Part shown: positions 48,406 through 56,671 of the stretch, one piece after another
How positions within the stretch are numbered: position 1 is the first letter of the stretch
Layout of the letters: each line of letters opens with the position of its first letter
DNA from: DASQUK01 sp046723645
GTDB taxonomy: Bacteria > Actinomycetota > Acidimicrobiia > Acidimicrobiales > VFJN01
Direction of reading: 5' to 3'
NCBI GenBank assembly: GCA_046723645.1
Contig: JBKOUY010000044.1
Location: 1-64,000 of the forward strand
DNA length: 64,000 nucleotides
The notes under the pieces: model-generated
The model's database searches: none
What the model was told of the DNA's origin: nothing
Seen by the model: only the letters and a program-made list of their open reading frames with translations
Made by a program: the position numbers and the translations under genes

Positions 48406-49980
48406 ATGCGACGGACGGCCCCGAGATGGACGCGCCGCACGTTCCTGATCGGCTCCGGTGCCACCGCCGGGGCCGTGGTCCTCGCGGGCGCCGCCTGCTC
48501 GCCGTCCGACGACCCCCAAGACGACCCGCCCGGCGGCGCCGCCGGCGACGACGCAACCAGCGACACGCAGGGGGACCGGATGTCAGCGGATGGCGTAGTG
48601 AGCCTGGGCGACGTGCCCACGGAGGCGACGATCTTCGCGTGGATCCGTGAGGTCTTCGACCAGGGGATCCGCCGGCCCGGCTATCCGGCCGACGAGTGGG
48701 CGGAGGGGTGGACCGCCGACCGGTTCCGCAGCATCGGGCTCGACAACGTCCGTCTGGAGCCCATCACCGTCACCCGCTGGGAGCCCACGGACTGGTCGCT
48801 CGAGGTGACTGGACCCGACGGTGCGACGGCATCGCTCGATTGCTTTCCGGTGCCGTTCTCGGCTCCCGTCGACGGGCTCGAGGCCGAGGTCGCCGCCTTC
48901 GACCCGGCGGGACCCGGCGCCGTGCGGGGCAAGGCGTCACTGTTCGACGTGCCGCTGATCCGCATTCCCGCCGACCTGCTGGCCACGGCGGGCAGCGCAC
49001 CGGCCGCCCCCAGGGGACGGATCGTCGATCCCGATGGCAGCCTGGCCGGCGCCGAGCACGTCGTGCCCTTCGGCGCGCAGTTCCAGGCGGTCATGGAGCC
49101 GTCGATCGAGGCCGGGGCGGTGGCGTTCATCGGCACCCTCACCGACTACCCGGGCGACTCGTTCAACTACTTCGTGCCGTACGACGCCGTAGCCCGGCCG
49201 ATCCCGGGCGTGTGGGTGAACGGCACCGACGGGGCGAGGCTGCGGGATCAGCTCGCCCGGGGCCCGGTGCGGGTACGGCTCACCGTGGCCTCCACGCGGG
49301 AGGAGGTCCGGTCGCACAACGTCGTGGGCGAGCTGGAGGGTGCGGACGACGAGACCGTCATCATCGGGTCCCACCACGACGGGCCGTGGGCGTCGGCCGT
49401 CGAGGACGGCAGCGGCATCTCGCTGGTGCTGGCACAGGCCACCTACTGGGCCGCCCAGCCGGTCGAGCGGAGGCCGCACCGGCTGGTGTTCCTGCTCCAG
49501 GGCGGCCACATGTCCGGCGGGGCGGGCCTGCTCGGCTACATCGAGGCGCACCGGGCCGAGCTGGCACAGGTCGTGCTCGAGGTCCACCTCGAGCATGCGG
49601 CGCGGGAGTTCACCGAGCGGGACGGCGACGTCGTCCCGACCGGCCAGCCGGTGCCGCGGTGGTTCTTCACGAGCCGCATCCCATCGCTGGAGGCGGCCGT
49701 GGCGGAGGCATTGCGGACGGAGGGGCTGGGCCGGTCGCTGATCCTGGCGCCCGACGCCTTCGGGGACCAGCCGCCGACCGATGGCGCGTTCTACCACCGC
49801 GAGGGCGTGCCGGTGATGAACTTCCTGACCGCCCCCTTCTACCTGTTCGACGCCATGGATACGCCCGACAAGATCGACCGCGAGCACCTGGAGCCGCTGA
49901 CCCGCGCCACGATCCGCATCGTCGAGTCCACCCGCGGGGTGAGCGCGGCGGAGATGCGGGCGGGCGTGGTGACGTCGTGA
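48406..49980 (+). CDS. M28-family peptidase-like Tat lipoprotein
   Basis: 524 aa from ATG 48406; an in-frame GTG 48394 is the alternative. TRRTFLIGSGATAGAVVLAG is a twin-arginine signal ending in a lipobox (LAGAAC), so the protein is exported folded and lipid-anchored. A PA-like insert occupies roughly residues 110-300. The peptidase core has VIIGSHHDGPWASAVEDGSG, with the His and Asp metal ligands of M28. The usual Glu-Glu pair is replaced (FLLQGGHMSGGAGLLG), so the metal site is incomplete or altered. Catalysis is uncertain. Confidence 0.85.
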   Translation: MRRTAPRWTRRTFLIGSGATAGAVVLAGAACSPSDDPQDDPPGGAAGDDATSDTQGDRMSADGVVSLGDVPTEATIFAWIREVFDQGIRRPGYPADEWAEGWTADRFRSIGLDNVRLEPITVTRWEPTDWSLEVTGPDGATASLDCFPVPFSAPVDGLEAEVAAFDPAGPGAVRGKASLFDVPLIRIPADLLATAGSAPAAPRGRIVDPDGSLAGAEHVVPFGAQFQAVMEPSIEAGAVAFIGTLTDYPGDSFNYFVPYDAVARPIPGVWVNGTDGARLRDQLARGPVRVRLTVASTREEVRSHNVVGELEGADDETVIIGSHHDGPWASAVEDGSGISLVLAQATYWAAQPVERRPHRLVFLLQGGHMSGGAGLLGYIEAHRAELAQVVLEVHLEHAAREFTERDGDVVPTGQPVPRWFFTSRIPSLEAAVAEALRTEGLGRSLILAPDAFGDQPPTDGAFYHREGVPVMNFLTAPFYLFDAMDTPDKIDREHLEPLTRATIRIVESTRGVSAAEMRAGVVTS

Positions 49981-49993
49981 CCTACCCCGAATC

Positions 49994-50045
49994 CGAACAT
50001 GCGGCGGTTGGCGCCCCCATGGGGGCGCTATTCGCCGCAAGTTCG
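49994..50045 (+). terminator. Symmetric 52-nt hairpin between the peptidase gene and ilvD
   Basis: Nested stems: CGAAC/GTTCG, GCGGCG/CGCCGC and GCGCCCC/GGGGCGC with a CATG loop, separated by symmetric 2x2 and 4x4 internal loops. It starts 13 nt after the peptidase stop. No U tract, so either a U-less actinobacterial terminator or a structured element. The ilvD -10 box follows 15 nt later. Confidence 0.6.
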
Positions 50046-50059
50046 AAGGGTGACGGACC

Positions 50060-50065
50060 TACGCT
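50060..50065 (+). promoter_or_regulatory. Leaderless -10 box of ilvD
   Basis: TACGCT, 6 nt before ATG 50072. The same hexamer precedes the VOC gene downstream. Confidence 0.6.
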
Positions 50066-50071
50066 GCGCCC

Positions 50072-51766
50072 ATGAGCGAGAGCGAGTCCCGCGTCGACAT
50101 CAAGCACCGCAGCCGTGAGGTCACCGACGGGTTCGAGCGGGCGCCGGCAAGAGCCATGCTGCGGGCGATCGGCATGACCGACGACGACTGGGACAAGCCG
50201 CAGGTGGGCGTCGCCTCCTCGTGGAACGAGGTGACGCCGTGCAACATGCCGCTCGAGCGGCTGGCCAAGCGGACCAAGGAGGGCGTGCGGGCGGCCAGCG
50301 GGTTCCCGATCGAGTTCACGACGATCGCCGTGTCCGACGGCATCTCCATGGGCCACGAGGGGATGCGCGCGTCGCTGGTGTCGCGGGAGGTGATCGCAGA
50401 CTCGGTCGAGACCGTGATGCACGCCGAGCGGATGGACGCCATGGTCACGCTCGCAGGCTGCGACAAGTCGCTGCCCGGCATGCTCATGGCCGCGGCCCGG
50501 CTCAACGTCCCGTCGGTGTTCGTCTACGGCGGGTCGATCCTTCCGGGCCACCACAACGGTCAGGCGCTCGACATCGTGAGCGTGTTCGAGGCCGTGGGGG
50601 CGCACGCCGCCGGTGGCCTGGACGCCGCGGGGCTCGAGGCCATCGAGCGCAACGCCTGCCCCACCGAGGGATCCTGCGCCGGGATGTTCACGGCCAACAC
50701 GATGGCGTCGGTGGCCGAGGCCCTGGGCATGTCGCTGCCCGGGTCGGCGTCGGCTCCCGCCGTCGACCGGCGCCGCGACGACGTGGCCCGCGCATCGGGC
50801 GAAGCGGTGGTGCGGCTGCTCGAGGCCGGCATCCGGCCCCGCCAGGTCATGACCAAGCCGGCGTTCGAGAACGCGATCGCGGTGGTGATGGCGCTGGGAG
50901 GCTCGACCAACGCCGTGCTCCACCTGCTCGCGATCGCCGCCGAGGCCCGCGTCGACCTGGCGCTCGACGACTTCAACCGCGTGGCGGCCCGCGTGCCGCA
51001 CATCGCCGACACCAAGCCGGCCGGCCGCTACCACATGAGCGACGTCGACCGGATCGGCGGCGTGCCGGTCGTCATGCGGCACCTGCTGGAGGCCGGGCTG
51101 CTCGACGGCGACTGCCTCACGGTGACCGGCCGCACCGTGGCCGAGAACCTGGCCGACATCGACCCGCCCGCGCCCGACGGTGACGTGATCCACCGCCTCG
51201 ACGCCCCCATCCACGCCATCGGCGGCATCGCCGTGTTGACCGGCTCGTTGGCCCCGAAGGGGGCGGTGGTCAAGGTGGCCGGCATCACCGTCGATCGGTT
51301 CGAGGGCACCGCCCGTGTGTTCGACGGCGAGGACGGGGCGATGGACGCCATCCTCGCTGGGTCGATCGAGCCGGGAACGGTGGTGGTCATCCGCTACGAG
51401 GGGCCCAAGGGCGGCCCGGGGATGCGGGAGATGCTGGCCGTCACCGGCGCCATGAAGGGCGCCGGCCGCGGCGCCGACTGCGCCCTGGTGACCGACGGCC
51501 GCTTCTCGGGCGGCACCCACGGCTTCTGCGTCGGGCACGTGGCGCCCGAGGCCACCAACGGCGGCCCGATCGCACTCGTCGCCGACGGCGACCGGATCGT
51601 GATCGACGTGCCGTCGAAGACGGTCGACCTCGCCGTCGACGACGCCGAGCTGGCGCGCCGCCGCGCCGAGTGGAAGCTCCCGGAGCCCCGGTACACGTCC
51701 GGCGTGCTCGCCAAGTACGCCCGGCTGGCCTCGGGCGCCGAGCGCGGCGCCGTCACGGAGGCCTGA
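50072..51766 (+). CDS. ilvD: Dihydroxy-acid dehydratase
   Basis: 564 aa. Fe-S ligands are seen in EVTPCNMP (Cys57), TLAGCDKSLPGM and CPTEGSCAGMFTANTM. ISMGHEGMRASLVSRE and the C-terminal TDGRFSGGTHGFCVGHVAPEA are family motifs. It converts dihydroxy-isovalerate and dihydroxy-methylvalerate to the keto acids for valine and isoleucine. It lies 0.8 kb upstream of ilvBNC but has its own promoter. Confidence 0.98.
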   Translation: MSESESRVDIKHRSREVTDGFERAPARAMLRAIGMTDDDWDKPQVGVASSWNEVTPCNMPLERLAKRTKEGVRAASGFPIEFTTIAVSDGISMGHEGMRASLVSREVIADSVETVMHAERMDAMVTLAGCDKSLPGMLMAAARLNVPSVFVYGGSILPGHHNGQALDIVSVFEAVGAHAAGGLDAAGLEAIERNACPTEGSCAGMFTANTMASVAEALGMSLPGSASAPAVDRRRDDVARASGEAVVRLLEAGIRPRQVMTKPAFENAIAVVMALGGSTNAVLHLLAIAAEARVDLALDDFNRVAARVPHIADTKPAGRYHMSDVDRIGGVPVVMRHLLEAGLLDGDCLTVTGRTVAENLADIDPPAPDGDVIHRLDAPIHAIGGIAVLTGSLAPKGAVVKVAGITVDRFEGTARVFDGEDGAMDAILAGSIEPGTVVVIRYEGPKGGPGMREMLAVTGAMKGAGRGADCALVTDGRFSGGTHGFCVGHVAPEATNGGPIALVADGDRIVIDVPSKTVDLAVDDAELARRRAEWKLPEPRYTSGVLAKYARLASGAERGAVTEA

Positions 51767-51776
51767 CCCAGGGTCG

Positions 51777-51782
51777 TACGCT
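51777..51782 (+). promoter_or_regulatory. Leaderless -10 box of the VOC gene
   Basis: TACGCT, 7 nt before ATG 51790. GGAG in the spacer could also act as a weak ribosome-binding site. Confidence 0.5.
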
Positions 51783-51789
51783 GGAGAAC

Positions 51790-52371
51790 ATGACGACCGA
51801 GCAGCCTCGGTGGCGGGGGATCAACCACCTCGCCCTCGTCACCACGGACATGGACCGGACGGTTCGCTTTTACCAGGGGGTCCTGGGCGCCAGGCTCGTC
51901 GCCACGATCGGGACCCCCGCGTTCCGGCACTACTTCTTCGAGTTCGGGCCGGAGTTGACCGTCGCGTTCTTCGAGTACCGCGACGCGGAGATCGAGCCGT
52001 TCGCCAAGCCGGCGGGGGTGCCCGACAGGCGCGCCGTCCAGTTCGACCATGTGTCCTTCAACCTTCCCGACGAGCACGCGCTCGAGGCGCTGCAGCGCCG
52101 GCTGAAGGAGCACGGCTGCGAGGTCACCGAGGTGGTCGACCACGGGATCATGCGCTCGATCTACTTCACCGACCCCGACGGCATCGCGCTCGAGGCGTCC
52201 TGGTGGGTGGTCGACGCGACCGGGCGGGACCCCGACTATGCCGACGAGCAGCTCTTCGGTGACACCGACCCCGTGCCGGCGCTGCGCGAGCTCGCAGCCC
52301 ACGGGGAGGTCTCCACGACGCCGACGACGCGCCTGGTGAACGCCGACGACGACATCCGGGATCCGGCGTAG
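51790..52371 (+). CDS. VOC-family (glyoxalase/dioxygenase fold) protein
   Basis: 193 aa. Two beta-alpha-beta-beta-beta modules: GINHLALVTTDMDRTVRFYQ with a metal-type His, then FDHVSFNLPDEHALEALQRRL with the second His and GIALEASWW with the Glu. The three metal-ligand positions are therefore kept. It could be a lactoylglutathione lyase-like or ring-cleavage-type enzyme; no substrate can be named. It sits between ilvD and the ilvB leader. Confidence 0.88.
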   Translation: MTTEQPRWRGINHLALVTTDMDRTVRFYQGVLGARLVATIGTPAFRHYFFEFGPELTVAFFEYRDAEIEPFAKPAGVPDRRAVQFDHVSFNLPDEHALEALQRRLKEHGCEVTEVVDHGIMRSIYFTDPDGIALEASWWVVDATGRDPDYADEQLFGDTDPVPALRELAAHGEVSTTPTTRLVNADDDIRDPA

Positions 52372-52432
52372 CGCAGAGGCACCGCTGGCCGTCTTGCCCC
52401 GGATCTGCACACCGTGCGAAGCTGATCGCCCG

Positions 52433-52468
52433 ATGCACGCGTACCGCCTCCTCGTAATCCTCAGTTAG
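52433..52468 (+). CDS. ilvBNC leader peptide (attenuator), 11 aa
   Basis: The short frame encodes MHAYRLLVILS and then TAG. Five consecutive branched-chain residues (Leu-Leu-Val-Ile-Leu) form the sensor. Stalling of the ribosome when charged Leu, Val or Ile tRNAs are scarce would alter the folding of the following RNA. The TAG overlaps the first base of the pause hairpin. Attenuators of this kind are known for ilvBNC in Corynebacterium glutamicum. Confidence 0.85.
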   Translation: MHAYRLLVILS

Positions 52469-52495
52469 CGCACGCCGGCCCCAACCCGCGTGCGC
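52468..52495 (+). promoter_or_regulatory. Pause/antiterminator hairpin of the ilvBNC attenuator
   Basis: GCGCACGC (52468-52475) pairs with GCGTGCGC (52488-52495), with a 12-nt loop. Its 5' arm overlaps the leader-peptide stop codon, so a ribosome at the end of the peptide or stalled in the LLVIL run would change this pairing. Confidence 0.75.
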
Positions 52496-52499
52496 TCTC

Positions 52500-52531
52500 A
52501 CGACCTCCCACCGGGAGGTCGTTTCCGTTTT
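52500..52531 (+). terminator. Rho-independent terminator of the ilvBNC attenuator
   Basis: ACGACCTCCC (52500-52509), loop ACC, GGGAGGTCGT (52513-52522), followed by a U-rich stretch TTTCCGTTTT. A perfect 10-bp stem. The U tract is exceptional here, since the other hairpins in the window lack one. It ends 61 nt before the ilvB start. Confidence 0.9.
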
Positions 52532-52592
52532 CGTCGAACTTCCTCCAATCACTTCCGCCAACCCCCGCCACACTCACAGGAGCACACACGCC

Positions 52593-54347
52593 ATGCAGCT
52601 CAACGGCGGACAAGCGTTGATCAAGGCCCTCGAGATGGAGGGGGTCGAGGTGATGTTCGGACTTCCGGGTGGCGCCATCCTCCCGGTCTACGACCCGATC
52701 ATCGACAGCCCGATCCGCCACATCCTCGTGCGCCACGAGCAGGGCGCCGGGCACATGGCCGAGGGCTTCGCCCACGCCACCGGGCGGCCGGGCGTGTGCA
52801 TGGTGACCTCGGGGCCGGCGGCGACCAACGTCGTGACCCCGCTGTGCGATGCCTACATGGACTCGGTCCCCATGGTCTGCATCACCGGCCAGGTGCCGTT
52901 CGCCGCCATCGGCACCGACGCTTTCCAGGAGTGCGACACGGTCGGCATCACCCGCTCGGTGACCAAGCACAACGAGCTGATCACGCAGGCCCAGGACATC
53001 CCGCTCATGGTCCGGCAGGCCTTCCACCTCGCCACCACCGGGCGGCCCGGACCCGTGCTGATCGACGTCCCGAAGGACATCGTCGATCCCATGAACCCCA
53101 GGTCGGCGATGGAGTGGTACTGGCCGAGCGACGACGACGTGGCGGCGAGCCTGCCGGGCTACCGGCCCACCACCAAGGGCCACCCGCGGATGATTCGCCA
53201 GGCGGCCGAGCTGATCCTCCAGGCGCGGCGGCCCGTCATCTACGCCGGCGGCGGCATCCTGAAGGCCCGGGCCGCCGAGGCCCTCCGCGAGCTCGCCGAG
53301 CTGTGCGACATCCACGTGGTGACCACCCTCATGGCCCGGGGCGCGCTCCCCGACGACCACCCGCTGTGCCTCGGCATGCCGGGCATGCACGGCAACTACA
53401 CGGCGGTCACGTCGATGCAGCAATGCGACCTGCTCATCGCCCTCGGCAGCCGCTTCGACGACCGCGTGACCGGCAAGGTCGACGGATTCGCCCCCGACGC
53501 CAAGGTGATCCACGTCGACGTGGACCCGGCCGAGCTGGGCAAGGTGCGCCGGCCGGACGTTCCCATCGTGGGGGACTGCCGGCTGGTCATCGAGGAACTG
53601 GTCGTGGCCGTCCGCAGCCTGCTGGACGGCGGCCTCGCGTTTCCCGACCGCTCGGCCTGGAAGCAGACCATCTCGGGCTGGCAGGAGACCTACCCGCTCA
53701 CCTACCAGCAGTCGGAGCCGGGCGAGGCGCTGAAGCCGCAGTTCGTGCTGGAGCGGCTGCGCGACAACACGCCCGACGACACGATCGTCGCCGCCGGCGT
53801 GGGCCAGCACCAGATGTGGGCCAGCCAGTACTGGCGCTTCAACCACCCGTACACCTGGGTCAACTCGGGCGGGCTCGGCACCATGGGCTTCTCGGTGCCG
53901 GCCGCCATCGGGGCCAAGGTGGGCCGCCCCGATCGCACGGTGTGGGCGGTGGACGGCGACGGCTGCTTCCAGATGACCGCCCAGGAGCTCGTGACCGCGA
54001 CGGCCGAGCGGATCCCCATCAAGGTCGCGATCCTCAACAACGCCTACCTGGGCATGGTCCGGCAGTGGCAGGAGATGTTCTACGACGAGCGCTACAGCGA
54101 GGTGTACCTGTCGCCTGACCTGCCCGACTACAAGCTGTGGGCCGAGGCCATGGGCTGCGTGGGGATGCGGGTGGAGTCGCCCGAGGAGGTCGACGCCGCC
54201 ATCCAGAAGGCCAACGAGATCGACGACCGGCCCGTCGTGATCGACTTCCGCACCGACAGCCGGGAGAAGGTGTACCCGATGGTGCCGGCCGGCAAGTCCA
54301 ACGACGAGATCATCGTCGACCCGTCCCAGGGCGAAGGGGGCCGGTAA
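52593..54347 (+). CDS. ilvB: Acetolactate synthase large subunit
   Basis: 584 aa from ATG 52593 with AGGAG upstream. The TPP-activating Glu49 is in HILVRHEQGAGHMAEG. The PP domain has VDGDGCFQMTAQELVTA and the later NN for the GDG-x(24-27)-N metal motif. The FAD-binding middle domain is full length. It makes acetolactate and acetohydroxybutyrate, the first common step to Val, Leu and Ile. It is controlled by the attenuator upstream. Its TAA overlaps the ilvN ATG. Confidence 0.98.
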   Translation: MQLNGGQALIKALEMEGVEVMFGLPGGAILPVYDPIIDSPIRHILVRHEQGAGHMAEGFAHATGRPGVCMVTSGPAATNVVTPLCDAYMDSVPMVCITGQVPFAAIGTDAFQECDTVGITRSVTKHNELITQAQDIPLMVRQAFHLATTGRPGPVLIDVPKDIVDPMNPRSAMEWYWPSDDDVAASLPGYRPTTKGHPRMIRQAAELILQARRPVIYAGGGILKARAAEALRELAELCDIHVVTTLMARGALPDDHPLCLGMPGMHGNYTAVTSMQQCDLLIALGSRFDDRVTGKVDGFAPDAKVIHVDVDPAELGKVRRPDVPIVGDCRLVIEELVVAVRSLLDGGLAFPDRSAWKQTISGWQETYPLTYQQSEPGEALKPQFVLERLRDNTPDDTIVAAGVGQHQMWASQYWRFNHPYTWVNSGGLGTMGFSVPAAIGAKVGRPDRTVWAVDGDGCFQMTAQELVTATAERIPIKVAILNNAYLGMVRQWQEMFYDERYSEVYLSPDLPDYKLWAEAMGCVGMRVESPEEVDAAIQKANEIDDRPVVIDFRTDSREKVYPMVPAGKSNDEIIVDPSQGEGGR

Positions 54348-54892
54348 TGGCGCCGCAACTCCCCGGCGCCGACTTCCGCCACCATACGCTGGTCGTGCTC
54401 GTGGAGAACAAGGCCGGCGTGCTGGCCCGGGTCTCGAGCCTGTTCGCCCGCCGGGGCTACAACATCTACTCGCTGGCGGTGGCGCCGACCGACGACGAGC
54501 GCTTCAGCCGGATCACGATCGTCGTCGACGTCGAGTCGGCGTCGCTGGAGCAGATCACCAAGCAGCTGTTCAAGCTGGTCAACGTCGTGAAGATCTCGGA
54601 GCTCGACCCGCGTGACGCCGTCGAGCGCGAGCTGATGCTCGCCACCGTCCGCGCCGACGCCACCGGCCGCAGCCAGGTGATCGAGCTGGTGGGGCTGTTC
54701 GACGGCCGCATCGTCGACGTCGGCCACGACGAGCTGACGGTGAGCCTCGACGGCGAGCCCGGCCGGCTCGACGACCTCGAGGACCTGTTGCGCCCGTTCG
54801 GCATCGTCGAGCTCCAGCGCACCGGCCGCGTGGCGCTGCCCAAGCTCGAGCGCCTCGCCCCCAACCTCCGCCCGGTGCGCCGCACGGCGTGA
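54347..54892 (+). CDS. ilvN: Acetolactate synthase small (regulatory) subunit
   Basis: 181 aa. The N-terminal ACT domain is LVVLVENKAGVLARVSSLFARRGYNIYSL, with the Gly and Asn positions that bind valine. The C-terminal domain starts at ERELMLATVRADATGRSQVIEL. It activates IlvB and confers feedback inhibition by valine. The start overlaps the ilvB stop (TAATG). Confidence 0.97.
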   Translation: MAPQLPGADFRHHTLVVLVENKAGVLARVSSLFARRGYNIYSLAVAPTDDERFSRITIVVDVESASLEQITKQLFKLVNVVKISELDPRDAVERELMLATVRADATGRSQVIELVGLFDGRIVDVGHDELTVSLDGEPGRLDDLEDLLRPFGIVELQRTGRVALPKLERLAPNLRPVRRTA

Positions 54893-54922
54893 TCGAGCAC
54901 CCATCCGAGAGAGGATTCCCCG

Positions 54923-55951
54923 ATGGCCAACGTCTACTACGAGAAGGACGCCGACCGGTCCCTGATCGCCGACCGCAGGGTGGCCGTGATCGGCTACGGC
55001 TCCCAGGGCCATGCCCACGCCCTCAACCTCAAGGATTCGGGCATCGACGTGCGCGTCGGCCTGCGCGACGGCTCGTCGTCGAAGGCCAAGGCCGAGGCCG
55101 CCGGCCTCACCGTCCGCTCGATCGCCGACGCCGCCGCCGAGGCCGACGTCGTGATGCTCCTCGGCCCGGACACCGAGCACAAGGCGATCTTCACCGAACA
55201 CATCGCCCCCAACCTCGCCGACGGCGACGCGCTGTTCGTGGCCCACGGGTTCAGCGTGCGCTTCGGCCAGGTGAAGGCGCCGTCCGGAGTCGACGTCGCC
55301 CTGGTCGCGCCCAAGGGCCCCGGCCACCTGGTACGCCGGACCTACACCGAGGGCGGCGGCGTGCCCTGCCTGATCGCGGTCGCACAGGACGCCTCCGGCA
55401 ACGCCCACGGCCTGGCGTTGGCGTACGCCGACGCCATCGGGGGCGCCCGTGCCGGCGTGCTCGAGACCACGTTCGAGGAGGAGACCGAGACCGACCTGTT
55501 CGGCGAGCAGGTGGTGCTGTGCGGCGGGTTGACCGCATTGGTGCAGGCCGGCTTTGAGACGCTGGTGGAGGCCGGCTACCAGCCCGAGTCCGCCTACTTC
55601 GAGTGCCTCCACGAGCTCAAGCTCATCATCGACCTGATGTACGAGCAGGGCATCGCAGGCATGCGCTACTCGGTGAGCGACACCGCCGAGTACGGCGACC
55701 TGACCCGCGGGCCCCGGGTCATCAACGACGCAGTGCGGGCGGAGATGCGCGCCATCCTCGACGAGATCCGGTCCGGCCGCTTCGCCGACGAGTGGATCGC
55801 AGAATCCGAGTCGGGCCGGCCCAACTTCTCGGCCCTGCGCCAGGCCGGCCGGGACCATCCGATCGAGAAGGTGGGTGCCGAGCTCCGGGCGATGATGCCC
55901 TGGATCTCCGCGGGCAAGCAGCGGGTCGAGGACGCGTCGGGCGGCGCCTGA
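54923..55951 (+). CDS. ilvC: Ketol-acid reductoisomerase (class I)
   Basis: 342 aa. VAVIGYGSQGHAHALNL is the NADPH-binding loop. The helical knotted domain includes ETFEEETETDLFGEQVVLCGG, with the Mg-binding Asp and Glu, and AYFECLHELKLIIDLMYE. It rearranges and reduces acetolactate. GAGAGAGG precedes the ATG, 30 nt after ilvN. The stop is only 3 nt from the stop of the convergent PPOX gene. Confidence 0.98.
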   Translation: MANVYYEKDADRSLIADRRVAVIGYGSQGHAHALNLKDSGIDVRVGLRDGSSSKAKAEAAGLTVRSIADAAAEADVVMLLGPDTEHKAIFTEHIAPNLADGDALFVAHGFSVRFGQVKAPSGVDVALVAPKGPGHLVRRTYTEGGGVPCLIAVAQDASGNAHGLALAYADAIGGARAGVLETTFEEETETDLFGEQVVLCGGLTALVQAGFETLVEAGYQPESAYFECLHELKLIIDLMYEQGIAGMRYSVSDTAEYGDLTRGPRVINDAVRAEMRAILDEIRSGRFADEWIAESESGRPNFSALRQAGRDHPIEKVGAELRAMMPWISAGKQRVEDASGGA

Positions 55952-55954
55952 CCC

Positions 55955-56389
55955 TCAATCAGCCACGTCGCGCTCGGCCACCACGTGCGTGGGGGCCACG
56001 CGGATGAGGAGCTCGCCGGGCACGGCGTTGCGGGCGCCAAACGCCTCGGCCCGGTCGGCGCCCATGTAGCGGCCGCCCAGCCGGGTTGCCCAGTAGCGGA
56101 GCTGCTCGAGGTCGTCGCTCCACATGGCGTCCCCCTCGATGGCCACGAACGAGAACGGGGGCTGGTCGTCCTGCACGCACAGCGCCACCCTGCCCGTGCG
56201 CCTGATGGCGTGGCCCTTCACGGTGGTGGCACCGGTGGTGAAGACGATCGTGCCGTCATCGTCGACGTCGTACCAGACGGGTGCGGCGTGCGGCCGCCCG
56301 TCCTTCCGGGTGGTGGCCAGCACCGCCGGGCGCACCTGGGACCGCAGGAACGCCCGCCATTCGGCCTCGTCCATGCGTGCATAGGGCAT
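55955..56389 (-). CDS. PPOX-class oxidoreductase (pyridoxamine 5'-phosphate oxidase fold)
   Basis: 144 aa. RPAVLATTRKDGRPHAAPVWYDVD is the split-barrel motif, followed by TIVFTTGATTVKGHAI and VALCVQDDQPPFSFVAIEGDA. It is typical of F420-dependent small reductases in actinobacteria. Cofactor and substrate are inferred only at family level. It converges on ilvC with a 3-nt gap. Confidence 0.87.
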   Translation of the reverse strand: MPYARMDEAEWRAFLRSQVRPAVLATTRKDGRPHAAPVWYDVDDDGTIVFTTGATTVKGHAIRRTGRVALCVQDDQPPFSFVAIEGDAMWSDDLEQLRYWATRLGGRYMGADRAEAFGARNAVPGELLIRVAPTHVVAERDVAD

Positions 56390-56503
56390 GGGAACGGAGG
56401 TTAGGTGCCGGCGCCAGGAGGCGCCGGCACCGCGTGTCGTGTCCCCCGTTCGTGCCGCTTCGCACCGGGCCGCTCGGCCAGTGGCTGCGCCCCGGCGCAG
56501 CCT

Positions 56504-56671
56504 CTAGTGGACCCTCGCGGAAGTCATCGTGGCGCCTCGCCGGCCAGATCCGCCGCTGGACATCGTCCTCGTCGTCGCCGCAGCCGCTGGCCGCGCCTTC
56601 CTCCTGCGTCCTCGCCAGCGACGAATCTGACACGGCGATACATCCACGGAACTTCCGCGAGCGCCCACTAG
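56504..56671. repeat. 168-bp CTAG-bounded structured element, copy II
   Basis: Begins CTAGTGGACCCTCGCGGAAG and ends CTTCCGCGAGCGCCCACTAG, about 20 bp of inverted repeat that differs from the arms of copy I at 35745. The core TCCTCGTCGTCGCCGCAG and CGCCTTCCTCCTGCGTCC are the same as in copy I. The inner arms CCAGAT...ATCTG and CGCTGG...CCAGCG also stay paired. The end CTAG contains the stop codon of the serine hydrolase on the minus strand. A GGCTGCGCC/GGCGCAGCC hairpin (56483-56502) abuts the left end. Confidence 0.85.

Noticed and set aside
56504..56671. A shared peptide (LARTQEEGAA) on the minus strand of both CTAG elements as a small gene
   Set aside because: The frame is not kept outside the conserved core, and the surrounding frames differ between copies.
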